Positions 1-8,236 of a stretch of 12,271 nucleotides of DNA are shown here, in pieces. Source of the stretch: Prevotella sp. (GTDB lineage Bacteria > Bacteroidota > Bacteroidia > Bacteroidales > Bacteroidaceae); assembly GCA_017442765.1 (NCBI GenBank), contig JAFRZC010000170.1, forward strand, positions 1-12,271. The letters run 5' to 3'. The notes under the pieces are model-generated. The model saw nothing but the letters and a program-made list of their open reading frames with translations. It had not been told where the DNA came from and ran no database searches. Numbering within the stretch: the stretch's first letter is position 1; the number at the start of each line of letters is the position of its first letter. The translations under genes were made by a program, and so were the position numbers.

Positions 1-1
1 A

Positions 2-1003
2 GCATCACCCATACAAAAGAACTACTATGCCGTCGATGTCAAAAGCGGCAAGCGCACGCCGCTCGACAACCAACGCGGCTGGCACAATGCAACGCTTTCC
101 GCCAAGGGGAAATACCTCGTTGACAACTATTCCGAGCCCGATGTTCCCCGAAATATCATACTCACACGAACTGATGAACCCGCAAAGCGAACACAACTGC
201 TTTCATCCGACGACCCTTGGGACGGATACGATATTCCCGAATACATCTGTGGGACGATAAAGGCCGACGACGGCACGACCGACCTTTACTATCGTATGGT
301 AAAACCAACCAACTTCGACCCTTCGAAGAAATATCCCACCGTTGTCTATGTTTATGGCGGCCCTCATGCCCATAATGTACAGGCCTCGTGGCACTATGGC
401 TCACGCGGTTGGGAAACCTATATGGCAGGCAAGGGCTATCTGCTATTCATTCTTGACAACCGAGGGAGTGAGAACCGCGGACGCGAGTTTGAGCAAGCCA
501 CCTTCCGCCAGCTCGGACAAATAGAGATGGCCGACCAGATGAAAGGTATCGAATTCCTCAAGTCGCTCCCCTATGTCGATGCCGACCGTATCGGCGTGCA
601 CGGCTGGTCGTTCGGCGGTTTCATGACCATCACGCTTATGCTCAACCATCCCGATGTCTTCAAGGTCGGCGTGGCCGGCGGCCCCGTCATCGACTGGAAA
701 TGGTACGAGGTGATGTACGGCGAGCGCTACATGGACACGCCGCAACAGAATCCTGAAGGCTACGAAAAAACCTCGCTTATCAACAAGGCCGACCAACTAA
801 AGGGGAAACTTCAAATCATCACTGGCTACAATGATCCCACCGTCGTTCCCCAGCATTGTCTCTCGTTCATTGCCGAATGTATCAAGGTTGGCACACAACC
901 CGATTTTTTCGTCTATCCCGGTGAGCCCCACAACATGCGCGGCCATCAGTCAACCCACCTTCACGAGCGCATCACGCAGTATTTCGAGGACTACTTGAAA
1001 TAA
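2..1003 (+). CDS. S9 family (DPP IV-type) serine peptidase, 3' part
   Basis: The reading frame is open from the left edge, so the 5' end lies outside the window; 333 residues are visible. The first ~90 residues look like the end of a beta-propeller domain, the rest like the alpha/beta-hydrolase catalytic domain of prolyl oligopeptidase/dipeptidyl peptidase IV. The likely catalytic triad is all present: Ser203 in GWSFGG, Asp278 in TGYNDPTVVPQ and His310 in YPGEPHNM (numbers within the visible fragment). YGGPHAHNV, where the oxyanion region lies, is also typical. Members of this family in Bacteroidales are periplasmic or envelope enzymes that release dipeptides, often after proline, from peptides used as nutrients; that location cannot be checked here because the signal peptide is missing. 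The frame ends at a normal TAA and is followed by a hairpin. Exact specificity (DPP IV, DPP V or other S9) is not decided by this fragment. Confidence 0.9.
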   Translation, partial: ASPIQKNYYAVDVKSGKRTPLDNQRGWHNATLSAKGKYLVDNYSEPDVPRNIILTRTDEPAKRTQLLSSDDPWDGYDIPEYICGTIKADDGTTDLYYRMVKPTNFDPSKKYPTVVYVYGGPHAHNVQASWHYGSRGWETYMAGKGYLLFILDNRGSENRGREFEQATFRQLGQIEMADQMKGIEFLKSLPYVDADRIGVHGWSFGGFMTITLMLNHPDVFKVGVAGGPVIDWKWYEVMYGERYMDTPQQNPEGYEKTSLINKADQLKGKLQIITGYNDPTVVPQHCLSFIAECIKVGTQPDFFVYPGEPHNMRGHQSTHLHERITQYFEDYLK

Positions 1004-1028
1004 ATTCCCCCTTCAGACAACAACACAG

Positions 1029-1059
1029 AGCAGGCAAGCCCAATAGCGGTTTGCCTGCT
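1029..1059 (+). terminator. Hairpin after the S9 peptidase gene
   Basis: Bases 1029-1040 pair with 1048-1059: nine perfect pairs (AGCAGGCAA with TTGCCTGCT) extended by GCC/GGT with one G-T pair, leaving a seven-base loop. It starts 26 bases after the peptidase stop codon. There is no T-run directly after the stem on the + strand, so it is either a weak intrinsic terminator or a 3'-end-protecting hairpin. On the - strand it could also stop leftward transcription coming from the orphan promoter at 1217-1248. Confidence 0.55.
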
Positions 1060-1216
1060 ATGCGTTATAAAAAAAGCCGAATATCTCACGACATCCGAAC
1101 TTTAAAAAACAAACTACTTAAAAACTAATCTACTAAAACAAATCAAAAATATCTCTAATCCTCATAGCAAATGCTATGAAATCTTACAAATTCAAACAAA
1201 TTTCACAATTCGGCTG
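1060..1216 (-). other. AT-rich gap, possible leftward non-coding transcript
   Basis: This stretch between the peptidase hairpin and the orphan promoter has no gene-sized frame on either strand. If the promoter at 1217-1248 works, it would be transcribed leftward from about base 1211. It holds an inverted repeat at 1162-1179 (eight pairs, TCATAGCA/TGCTATGA, two central bases). On the - strand a T7 run at about 1069-1075 could end transcription, but the only stem before it is weak (five pairs). A ten-codon frame starting with ATG right after the inverted repeat is probably chance. Nothing recognisable otherwise. Confidence 0.25.
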
Positions 1217-1248
1217 CAAAGTTATAACTTTTTTACCGTTTCTCCAAA
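1217..1248 (-). promoter_or_regulatory. Orphan Bacteroidetes-type promoter pointing left
   Basis: On the - strand, TTTG (1245-1248) is followed after exactly 20 bases by TAACTTTG (1217-1224), a full match to the Bacteroidetes -33/-7 pattern. It lies just beyond the groEL terminator and faces leftward, where there is no annotated - strand gene, only the opposite-strand peptidase. The bases from the -7 box into the start region (TAACTTTGCAGCCGAATT) nearly equal those of the sigma factor promoter at 10969-11000. Confidence 0.6.
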
Positions 1249-1286
1249 CATTTTATAAGAAAAATCACAGTTTTGCTTAAAAAGCA

Positions 1287-1324
1287 GCACAAAAGAAGGG
1301 TAAATCACGACGATTTACCCTTCT
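1287..1324 (-). terminator. Intrinsic terminator of groES-groEL
   Basis: Bases 1294-1306 and 1312-1324 form a perfect 13-bp stem with a five-base loop, 24 bases past the groEL stop codon. Read on the - strand, the stem is followed by TTT directly and a second T-run (TTTTT) about ten bases later. This is the expected end of the chaperonin transcript. Confidence 0.85.
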
Positions 1325-1348
1325 CATGCTATTTTTTCCAATGATTTC

Positions 1349-3054
<1,706 letters not shown>

Positions 3055-3058
3055 TGTC

Positions 3059-3328
3059 TTATGCCAGCACGGCGAGCACGTCGCTCTGCCGCATGATGAG
3101 ATACTTCTCGCCGTCGAGCTCGAGCTCGGTTCCGCTATACTTTCCATAGAGCACTTCGTCGCCCTCTTTGAGCACCATCTGCTCGTCTTTTGTGCCATTG
3201 CCAACGGCAATTACTTTTCCGCGAAGCGGTTTTTCCTTCACTGTGTCGGGGATGATAATCCCGCCGACTTTCTGCTCAGCCGGTGCAGGTGCTACGAGCA
3301 CGCGGTCTGCTAATGGTTTAATGTTCAT
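3059..3328 (-). CDS. groS: Co-chaperonin GroES (Hsp10)
   Basis: This 89-residue protein is the heptameric lid of the GroEL chamber. The sequence starts [19 protein letters not shown], carries the mobile loop that contacts GroEL ([12 protein letters not shown], about residues 18-29), then [13 protein letters not shown], the [13 protein letters not shown] segment and the end [14 protein letters not shown]. The length is slightly below the common 94-97 residues, as is usual for this phylum. It is the first gene of the groES-groEL pair; the ATG at 3326-3328 is the only sensible start. The leader upstream is AT-rich and carries a degenerate -33/-7 pair and, further out, a 13-base palindrome that may be the heat-shock or other control site. 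Confidence 0.98.
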   Translation of the reverse strand: MNIKPLADRVLVAPAPAEQKVGGIIIPDTVKEKPLRGKVIAVGNGTKDEQMVLKEGDEVLYGKYSGTELELDGEKYLIMRQSDVLAVLA

Positions 3329-3391
3329 GATTTTGTTGTTTTATTGTTGTTTGTAATTTAATTCCGAGGCCAATTGAAGCCAAAAGTGTGC

Positions 3392-3423
3392 CAAAGCAAG
3401 AAATATGACTAACTTTTTCCAAG
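3392..3423 (-). promoter_or_regulatory. Candidate groES promoter (degenerate)
   Basis: On the - strand, CTTG (3420-3423) and TTGCTTTG (3392-3399) are 20 bases apart. Each box has one mismatch to TTTG/TAnnTTTG. The position leaves a leader of roughly 55-60 bases before the groES start. The weak match would suit a promoter that needs an activator or is controlled, but another start site nearby is possible. Confidence 0.4.
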
Positions 3424-3427
3424 GAAG

Positions 3428-3440
3428 TGACAAATTGTCA
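3428..3440. promoter_or_regulatory. 13-base palindrome upstream of groES, candidate operator
   Basis: TGACAA-A-TTGTCA is a perfect inverted repeat around one central base. It lies directly upstream of the candidate -33 box of groES, a position suited to an activator or an upstream-binding repressor. It does not resemble the CIRCE element bound by HrcA (TTAGCACTC-N9-GAGTGCTAA). The binding protein is unknown to me. Confidence 0.45.
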
Positions 3441-3497
3441 GTCGCCGACACCGTGTCATCGGCTTTCAGAAAGCAGATGCTTAACTCCCGTTTTCCC

Positions 3498-3577
3498 AAA
3501 GACCGTCTCTCGCATTCTGAAAGACCGTCTTTCGCAGAAAATTCCCTAGGGAATTTCTTCCAAAAGACCGTCTTTTA
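3498..3577. repeat. Three copies of a short palindrome, AAAGACCGTCTTT
   Basis: The 11-base core AAAGACCGTCT occurs at 3498-3508, 3520-3530 and 3563-3573. Copy 2 extends to a perfect 13-base palindrome and copy 3 to a perfect 15-base one (AAAAGAC-C-GTCTTTT); copy 1 has one mismatch in its right arm. Start-to-start spacing is 22 and 43 bases. The cluster lies between the 3' end of the SDR gene and the groES control region. It may be a multi-site binding region or a small REP-like intergenic repeat; spacing is unequal and it is not a CRISPR array. Confidence 0.6.
3539..3556. repeat. 18-base perfect palindrome
   Basis: AAATTCCCTAGGGAATTT is its own reverse complement, with no loop. It lies between the second and third copies of the AAAGACCGTCT palindrome. 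A loopless palindrome folds poorly as RNA, which favours a DNA-binding site for a dimeric protein, though it might act in the 3' region of the SDR transcript. Confidence 0.55.
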
Positions 3578-3593
3578 GAGAGGCTCTCATTTG

Positions 3594-4352
3594 CTATTGA
3601 CTATCAGCGGGTTGCGAATGGCCTTTTTGACGAAGCAAGTTAATGTTGCGCCACAGACAATTTGGCAGACATCGCCAACAGAAAGTCAGCATCCGATAGC
3701 GCCAGTCGATGACAACGACATGCCGGCGAAGGGCAACGGCTCTGACGATACTCCGCGCGACTTTCTCCACCGGCATGAGCATGGGATATTTTTGGCTGGC
3801 AAGCAGCGGTGTGTCAACAAATCCCGGCCGTATATCGGTGAAGGTGATGTTGAGCCGACGGCTCGTCGAAAGTTGCTCAAGGGCCTGGACATAAGTGCTC
3901 TGGAGGGCTTTCGTGGCGCTATAGGCCGGTGCGGGGCCAAGTCCTTTAGTTATGGCTATCGAGGATACGACGGCAATGTGACCGTCCCCCTGCCGCTCCA
4001 TCTGCCGGAAAGCCTCGCCCACCATACGCATAAAGCCCAGGGCATTGGTCTCGGCGGTCGAAAGCTCAACGTCTTCGTCGAGTTCCAGATTCTGCCGTCC
4101 AATGCCCGACACATGCAGATAGAGATCCACATGCCCCATTCGCTCAAAGAGAACTTTCAACTGCCGCGAGGCATCTGTCTGAGTGACGTCAATCTGTTCC
4201 ACCACTCCCCTGCCCTCGTTCGCGGAAAGAAGTTGCTGAAGCGGTGCCGTCCGTCGGGCACAAAGCCCCACAGTCCATCCGTCGGCAAGCAGCTGCCGCG
4301 CCACCTCATGGCCGATACCCGACGAGGCACCCATGACAATTGCTGTCTTCAT
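3594..4352 (-). CDS. Short-chain dehydrogenase/reductase (SDR) family protein
   Basis: This 252-residue protein is a classical SDR by its motifs: the nucleotide-binding MGASSGIG at residues 7-14, Asn103 in the ETNALGF segment, Ser131 in VVSSIA, and the catalytic pair Tyr144/Lys148 in AYSATK. RPGFVDTPL near 175-183 is also typical. It should be a cytoplasmic NAD(P)(H)-dependent oxidoreductase; the substrate cannot be read from sequence. The usual NNAG structural motif is replaced by HVSG (80-83). The C-terminal ~35 residues, rich in Arg, Cys and Trp, are unlike the core and may contact membrane or another subunit, which is a guess. I chose the ATG at 4350-4352 because it gives MKTAIVMGASSGIG; a TTG two codons earlier is less likely. 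The gene is divergent from sppA. Confidence 0.9.
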   Translation of the reverse strand: MKTAIVMGASSGIGHEVARQLLADGWTVGLCARRTAPLQQLLSANEGRGVVEQIDVTQTDASRQLKVLFERMGHVDLYLHVSGIGRQNLELDEDVELSTAETNALGFMRMVGEAFRQMERQGDGHIAVVSSIAITKGLGPAPAYSATKALQSTYVQALEQLSTSRRLNITFTDIRPGFVDTPLLASQKYPMLMPVEKVARSIVRAVALRRHVVVIDWRYRMLTFCWRCLPNCLWRNINLLRQKGHSQPADSQ

Positions 4353-4379
4353 AATCAAAATAATGCTTTATAATCGGTG

Positions 4380-4411
4380 CAAAAGTACAAAAAAGATGGG
4401 GATAAAAGAAA
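4380..4411 (-). promoter_or_regulatory. Promoter of the SDR gene
   Basis: On the - strand, TACTTTTG (4380-4387) matches TAnnTTTG. TTTC (4408-4411), one base off TTTG, lies 20 bases upstream. The start would fall about 20-25 bases before the SDR ATG. The bases after the box (CACC) are the same as after the sppA -7 box, making a mirrored pair. Confidence 0.6.
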
Positions 4412-4435
4412 CAAAGATAAAAAATATATGCCAAA

Positions 4436-4468
4436 TTTGGTGATATGTGAAAAATTTTCGTAACTTTG
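4436..4468 (+). promoter_or_regulatory. Promoter of the sppA-lpxK-punA-thiL operon
   Basis: TTTG (4436-4439) and TAACTTTG (4461-4468) are 21 bases apart, a full match to both boxes of the Bacteroidetes housekeeping promoter. The predicted leader before sppA is about 40 bases and AT-rich, with no GGAGG-like ribosome site, as is common in this phylum. Confidence 0.75.
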
Positions 4469-4514
4469 CACCTATTATATATAATACTTTGAATATTCAT
4501 AAACAATTACACAA

Positions 4515-6287
4515 ATGAAAAGTTTTTTTAAGTATGTCTTAGCCACAGTAGTTGGCTTGTTCGTTTTCGGAATCATCATGGGGCTGTTTGCCGTGATGAG
4601 CCTTGTAGGAATGGTATCGTCGAGTCAGGCCACACGCAATGTGAGTAAAAACTCGGTTCTCGTGATGAACCTGTCGGGCACTTTCTCTGAGCAGGAACAA
4701 CCTGACCTTCTTGGCAAACTGACTGGTCAGACCTTAAGCACAGCAGGACTGAACACTACGCTTTCGGCCATCCGCAAAGCCAAGGAGAACGACGACATAA
4801 AGGGTATCTATATCGAAGCAGGCGCACTTTCGGCCAGCTTCGCCACCTTGCAGGAGATACGCAACGCATTGAAAGACTTCCGCAAGAGCGGCAAATGGAT
4901 TGTCTGCTACGGCGACACCTATTCGGAGGGAGCCTACTATCTGGCATCGGTGGCAGACAAAATATACTTAAACCCGCAGGGAATGCTCGACTGGCACGGT
5001 CTGGCCGCACAGCCTGTCTTCTTGAAAGACCTCTTATCAAAAGTAGGTGTAAAATACCAGGTAGTGAAAGTGGGAACGTTCAAGAGTGCCACCGAGACTT
5101 ACACCGAAACAAAGATGAGCGATGCCAACCGCGAGCAGATTGAGGCTTTCATCAACGGCACATGGACTAACATCTGCAAGGATGTGGCCGAAAGTCGCAA
5201 AATCAGCACCGACTCGCTGAATGCCTACGCCGACCGCATGACAACGTTCGAACCGGCCGAGAACCTGAAGAAATACAAACTGGTGGACGAGCTCATCTAT
5301 GCCGACCAAGTAAAGGACAAAGTAAAAAAACTGCTTGAGCTCAAAGAAGACGATAAGATTAACCAGATCAGCATGGCCGACATGCAGAACGTGAAAGAGA
5401 AAAAACGCGACGGAGAGCAGATTGCCGTTTACTACGCCTACGGAACCATCGTACAAAATAACACCACAGGTGCTTTCACGCAAGATCACAACATTGTGGC
5501 AAAGGATGTATGCGCCGATTTGGAGAAGCTGGCCAAGGACGACGACGTGAAAGCGGTTGTCGTCAGAGTCAACTCCCCTGGTGGCGATGCCTATGCCTCA
5601 GAGCAAATCTGGCATCAGATTGTAGAGCTGAAAGCCAAAAAACCCGTTGTCATTTCCATGGGTGACTATGCCGCATCGGGCGGTTACTATATAAGTTGCG
5701 CCGCGTCGTGGATCGTCGCACAGCCCAACACGCTCACGGGAAGCATCGGCATCTTCGGCGCCTTCCCCGATGCCAGCGAACTGGTCACCCAGAAACTCGG
5801 CGTGAAGTTCGACGAAGTGAAGACCAACAAAAACAGTGGATTCGGAAACCTCATGGCACGACCGTTCAATGGAGAGGAACTCTCGCTCCTGCAAGGTTAC
5901 ATCAACCGGGGATACGACCTCTTCCGCAAGCGCGTAGCCGACGGACGCAAACAGAAAGTTGAAGACATCGAGAAGATTGCTCAGGGGCGCGTATGGCTCG
6001 GCCAGGATGCACTCGGCATTAAGCTGGTCGATCAACTCGGAGGACTCGACGATGCCATTGCCAAGGCAGCCAAACTGGCAAAACTCGAAGAATACTACAC
6101 CCGCGAATATCCCGCCGCACCCGACTTCATCGAACAACTCATGGCGGCATCGTCGAAAGGCAACTACCTCGACGAGCAGATGCGGCTGATGCTCGGAGAC
6201 TTCTATGAGCCATTCTCTATGCTCAAGACTCTTAACCAGCGCGAAGCCATCCAAGCCCGCATACCCTTTGTCTTAAATTTGAGATAG
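4515..6287 (+). CDS. sppA: Signal peptide peptidase SppA, long (67K) form
   Basis: This 590-residue protein matches the two-repeat long form of SppA, a membrane-anchored periplasm-facing serine protease that degrades cleaved signal peptides and other membrane peptides. An N-terminal hydrophobic segment at about residues 8-34 is the anchor. The Ser/Lys dyad used by this family is visible: Lys190 in KVGTFKSATET of the N-terminal repeat and Ser388 in YAASGGYY of the C-terminal repeat. VVVRVNSPGGDAYASEQIW near 345-365 and NTLTGSIGIFG near 400-410 are also typical. The ATG at 4515 gives the short charged MKSFFKY before the anchor. It heads an operon with lpxK, punA and thiL; the stop codon is 69 bases before lpxK, and a tandem repeat fills most of that gap. 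No truncation or missing residue was seen. Confidence 0.97.
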   Translation: MKSFFKYVLATVVGLFVFGIIMGLFAVMSLVGMVSSSQATRNVSKNSVLVMNLSGTFSEQEQPDLLGKLTGQTLSTAGLNTTLSAIRKAKENDDIKGIYIEAGALSASFATLQEIRNALKDFRKSGKWIVCYGDTYSEGAYYLASVADKIYLNPQGMLDWHGLAAQPVFLKDLLSKVGVKYQVVKVGTFKSATETYTETKMSDANREQIEAFINGTWTNICKDVAESRKISTDSLNAYADRMTTFEPAENLKKYKLVDELIYADQVKDKVKKLLELKEDDKINQISMADMQNVKEKKRDGEQIAVYYAYGTIVQNNTTGAFTQDHNIVAKDVCADLEKLAKDDDVKAVVVRVNSPGGDAYASEQIWHQIVELKAKKPVVISMGDYAASGGYYISCAASWIVAQPNTLTGSIGIFGAFPDASELVTQKLGVKFDEVKTNKNSGFGNLMARPFNGEELSLLQGYINRGYDLFRKRVADGRKQKVEDIEKIAQGRVWLGQDALGIKLVDQLGGLDDAIAKAAKLAKLEEYYTREYPAAPDFIEQLMAASSKGNYLDEQMRLMLGDFYEPFSMLKTLNQREAIQARIPFVLNLR

Positions 6288-6292
6288 CCTTG

Positions 6293-6337
6293 AATATCTA
6301 GAAAATCTAGAATATCTAGAATATCTAGAGAATCTAG
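6293..6337. repeat. Five tandem copies of a 9-base unit (AATATCTAG)
   Basis: Units at 6293-6301, 6302-6310, 6311-6319, 6320-6328 and 6329-6337 follow with no gaps. Three are exactly AATATCTAG; the second is AAAATCTAG and the last AGAATCTAG. The array lies between the sppA stop and the lpxK start, ending 19 bases before the lpxK ATG. It is also rich in overlapping CTAG palindromes, so it could pair with itself in RNA. Slipped-strand copy-number change is possible and would alter the leader length of lpxK. Confidence 0.9.
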
Positions 6338-6356
6338 AAAAAACTCTGGAATAGCA

Positions 6357-7538
6357 ATGAGAAGCGAAGGCGATTTCATCCACATCAACGAGTGGCTCAG
6401 ACCTCTGAGCTTCTTCTACGGTATTGGTGTGAGGCTGCGCAATCGTCTTTTCGACCTTGGCGTGCTGAAAAGCCAAGCCTACGACATTCCCGTTATCTCC
6501 GTCGGAAACATCACCGTCGGAGGTACGGGAAAGACCCCTCACGTGGAATATCTTGTCAACTTGTTGCAAGACAAGCTGAATGTAGCCGTGCTCAGCCGGG
6601 GATACAAACGGAAAAGCCGAGGCTATGTGCTTGCCGACATCGATACTCCGATGCGCGAGATAGGCGATGAGCCGTATCAGATGAGGCATAAGTTTCCAAA
6701 AGCCTACATTGCCGTTGACAGAAAGCGTACACGCGGTATCAGTCGTCTTTGCAACGACGAGGAAACAAAAGATGTCGATGTCATTGTACTCGACGATGCT
6801 TTCCAACATCGCCACGTCAAGCCCGGCATCAATATCCTGCTCATCGACTACCACCGGCTCATCATCTACGACAAGCTACTGCCCGCCGGGCGATTGCGCG
6901 AGCCGAAAGACGGAAAAAACCGCGCCGACATTGTCATTGTCACAAAATGCCCGAAAGACCTGAAACCTATGGAATATCGTGTTCTCACACGCGCACTCAA
7001 CCTCTATCCCTATCAGGATCTTTACTTTACCACGCTCGGCTACCAGCCCTTACATACCATCTTTACCCCGCAGAAAGAGACAAAGCCTCTTGAAGAACTC
7101 CGCGACACCAATGTCCTGCTGCTCACAGGCATCGCGTCGCCCCGACAACTGCTGTTCGATTTAAAACCTCTCACAAAAAACATCACATCACTCGCTTTCA
7201 GCGACCATCACCAATTCCGCAGAAAAGACATCGAACGCATCAACGAGACCTTCAGCGAGATACCGTCGCCGAAAATCATTGTCACAACAGAAAAAGACCA
7301 GACCAGACTTCTTTCCGCAGAAGGACTTGACGAAGAAGTCAGGCAGCACCTATATGCATTGCCCATCGACATCAAGTTCCTGCTTGACAGAGAAGAAAAA
7401 TTCAACGAAAAGATCATAAGCTATGTACAGAAAAATTCAAGAAACAGCATCCTGGTTAAAGGAAAGGATGACCACAAGCCCAAAGACAGCCATCGTACTG
7501 GGGACAGGCCTCGGACAATTAGCTTCAGAAATAACTGA
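6357..7538 (+). CDS. lpxK: Tetraacyldisaccharide 4'-kinase LpxK
   Basis: LpxK phosphorylates the 4' position of the tetraacyldisaccharide 1-phosphate lipid A precursor at the inner face of the inner membrane, using ATP. The protein shows the family marks: an N-terminal membrane-associated helix region, Walker A GGTGKTP (residues 55-61), LSRGYKRKSRGY (79-90) and the DDAFQHR motif (146-152). At 393 residues it is longer than the roughly 330-370 usual for the family. The family-like sequence ends near SYVQKNSRNS, about residue 364; the remaining ~29 residues are highly charged and are read from DNA that also encodes punA in another frame. The simplest reading is loss of an earlier stop codon. 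The gene is the second of the sppA operon. The start at 6357 gives MRSEGDFIHINEWL, with the usual conserved N-terminal region. Confidence 0.95.
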   Translation: MRSEGDFIHINEWLRPLSFFYGIGVRLRNRLFDLGVLKSQAYDIPVISVGNITVGGTGKTPHVEYLVNLLQDKLNVAVLSRGYKRKSRGYVLADIDTPMREIGDEPYQMRHKFPKAYIAVDRKRTRGISRLCNDEETKDVDVIVLDDAFQHRHVKPGINILLIDYHRLIIYDKLLPAGRLREPKDGKNRADIVIVTKCPKDLKPMEYRVLTRALNLYPYQDLYFTTLGYQPLHTIFTPQKETKPLEELRDTNVLLLTGIASPRQLLFDLKPLTKNITSLAFSDHHQFRRKDIERINETFSEIPSPKIIVTTEKDQTRLLSAEGLDEEVRQHLYALPIDIKFLLDREEKFNEKIISYVQKNSRNSILVKGKDDHKPKDSHRTGDRPRTISFRNN

Positions 7539-8232
7539 CACCTACGAGTTTCCCTACGAAGAAATTCCCAACTTCCCGGTATCAACCGTCGAAGGCCATA
7601 GCGGAAAACTCATCTTTGGAAAGCTTGGAGGAAAAGACATCATAGCCATGCAAGGCCGCTTCCACTACTACGAAGGCTACTCCATGAAGGACGTGACCTT
7701 CCCCGTGCGCGTCATGTACGAGCTCGGCATCAAGACGCTCTTCGTCTCAAATGCCGCTGGCGGCATGAATCCCAGCTTCAGTATCGGCGACATCATGGTG
7801 ATTACCGACCACATCAATTTCTTCCCCGAGCATCCACTACGTGGCAAAAACTTTCCCACCGGCCCGCGATTTCCCGATATGCACGAACCGTACGACCAGA
7901 CTCTCATCCGACTGGCCGACCAAATAGCCGAAGAAAAAGGCATCAAACTGCAACACGGCGTTTACGTAGGCGTTCAGGGACCGACCTTTGAGACTCCGGC
8001 AGAATATCGTATGTATCGCATTCTTGGCGGCGACACCGTCGGCATGAGCACAGTGCCCGAGGTCATCGTTGCCCATCACTGCGGCATCCGAACCTTCGGA
8101 TTGTCGATAGTCACAGACCTTGGAGGGGTTGACGTTCCTGTGCAAGTAAGCCATGAGGAGGTTCAAGAGGCTGCCAACAAAGCCCAGCCCCTGATGACAA
8201 CACTAGTGCGCGAGATGATAAAGAAATCATAA
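7423..8232 (+). CDS. punA: Purine-nucleoside phosphorylase, trimeric (PNP) class
   Basis: This 269-residue enzyme should split purine nucleosides with phosphate to a free base and ribose 1-phosphate in purine salvage. It matches the trimeric PNP family throughout: LGTGLG (26-31), EGHSG with His59, GRFHYYEG (78-85), SNAAGG (109-114), GPTFETPAE with Glu191 and VGMSTVPEVIVA (206-217). In human PNP the base-contacting residue after Thr242 is Asn243; here the equivalent pair is Thr231-Asp232 in SIVTDLGG, which may widen substrate range to 6-amino purines (inference). The ATG at 7423 is preferred because the following residues form the expected N-terminal helix (KIQETASWLKERM); a Met 15 codons later would remove it. 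The start lies 116 bases inside the lpxK frame, and thiL starts four bases after the stop, so translation is likely coupled. Confidence 0.95.
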   Translation: MYRKIQETASWLKERMTTSPKTAIVLGTGLGQLASEITDTYEFPYEEIPNFPVSTVEGHSGKLIFGKLGGKDIIAMQGRFHYYEGYSMKDVTFPVRVMYELGIKTLFVSNAAGGMNPSFSIGDIMVITDHINFFPEHPLRGKNFPTGPRFPDMHEPYDQTLIRLADQIAEEKGIKLQHGVYVGVQGPTFETPAEYRMYRILGGDTVGMSTVPEVIVAHHCGIRTFGLSIVTDLGGVDVPVQVSHEEVQEAANKAQPLMTTLVREMIKKS

Positions 8233-8236
8233 CTAC

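Noticed and set aside
1152..1182. Ten-codon leader peptide after the orphan promoter
   Set aside because: Too short to tell from chance and there is no downstream gene for it to regulate.
3498..3577. Possible CRISPR array from the repeated AAAGACCGTCT
   Set aside because: Units are only 11-15 bases, spacing is 22 then 43 bases, and there are no cas genes.
3591..4373. 260-codon open frame on the + strand covering the whole SDR gene
   Set aside because: It is an exact antisense shadow of a gene with intact SDR motifs. The translation is low in recognisable features and has no promoter of its own.
5598..6254. 218-codon - strand frame inside sppA
   Set aside because: Antisense shadow of the conserved C-terminal repeat of SppA; no supporting signals.
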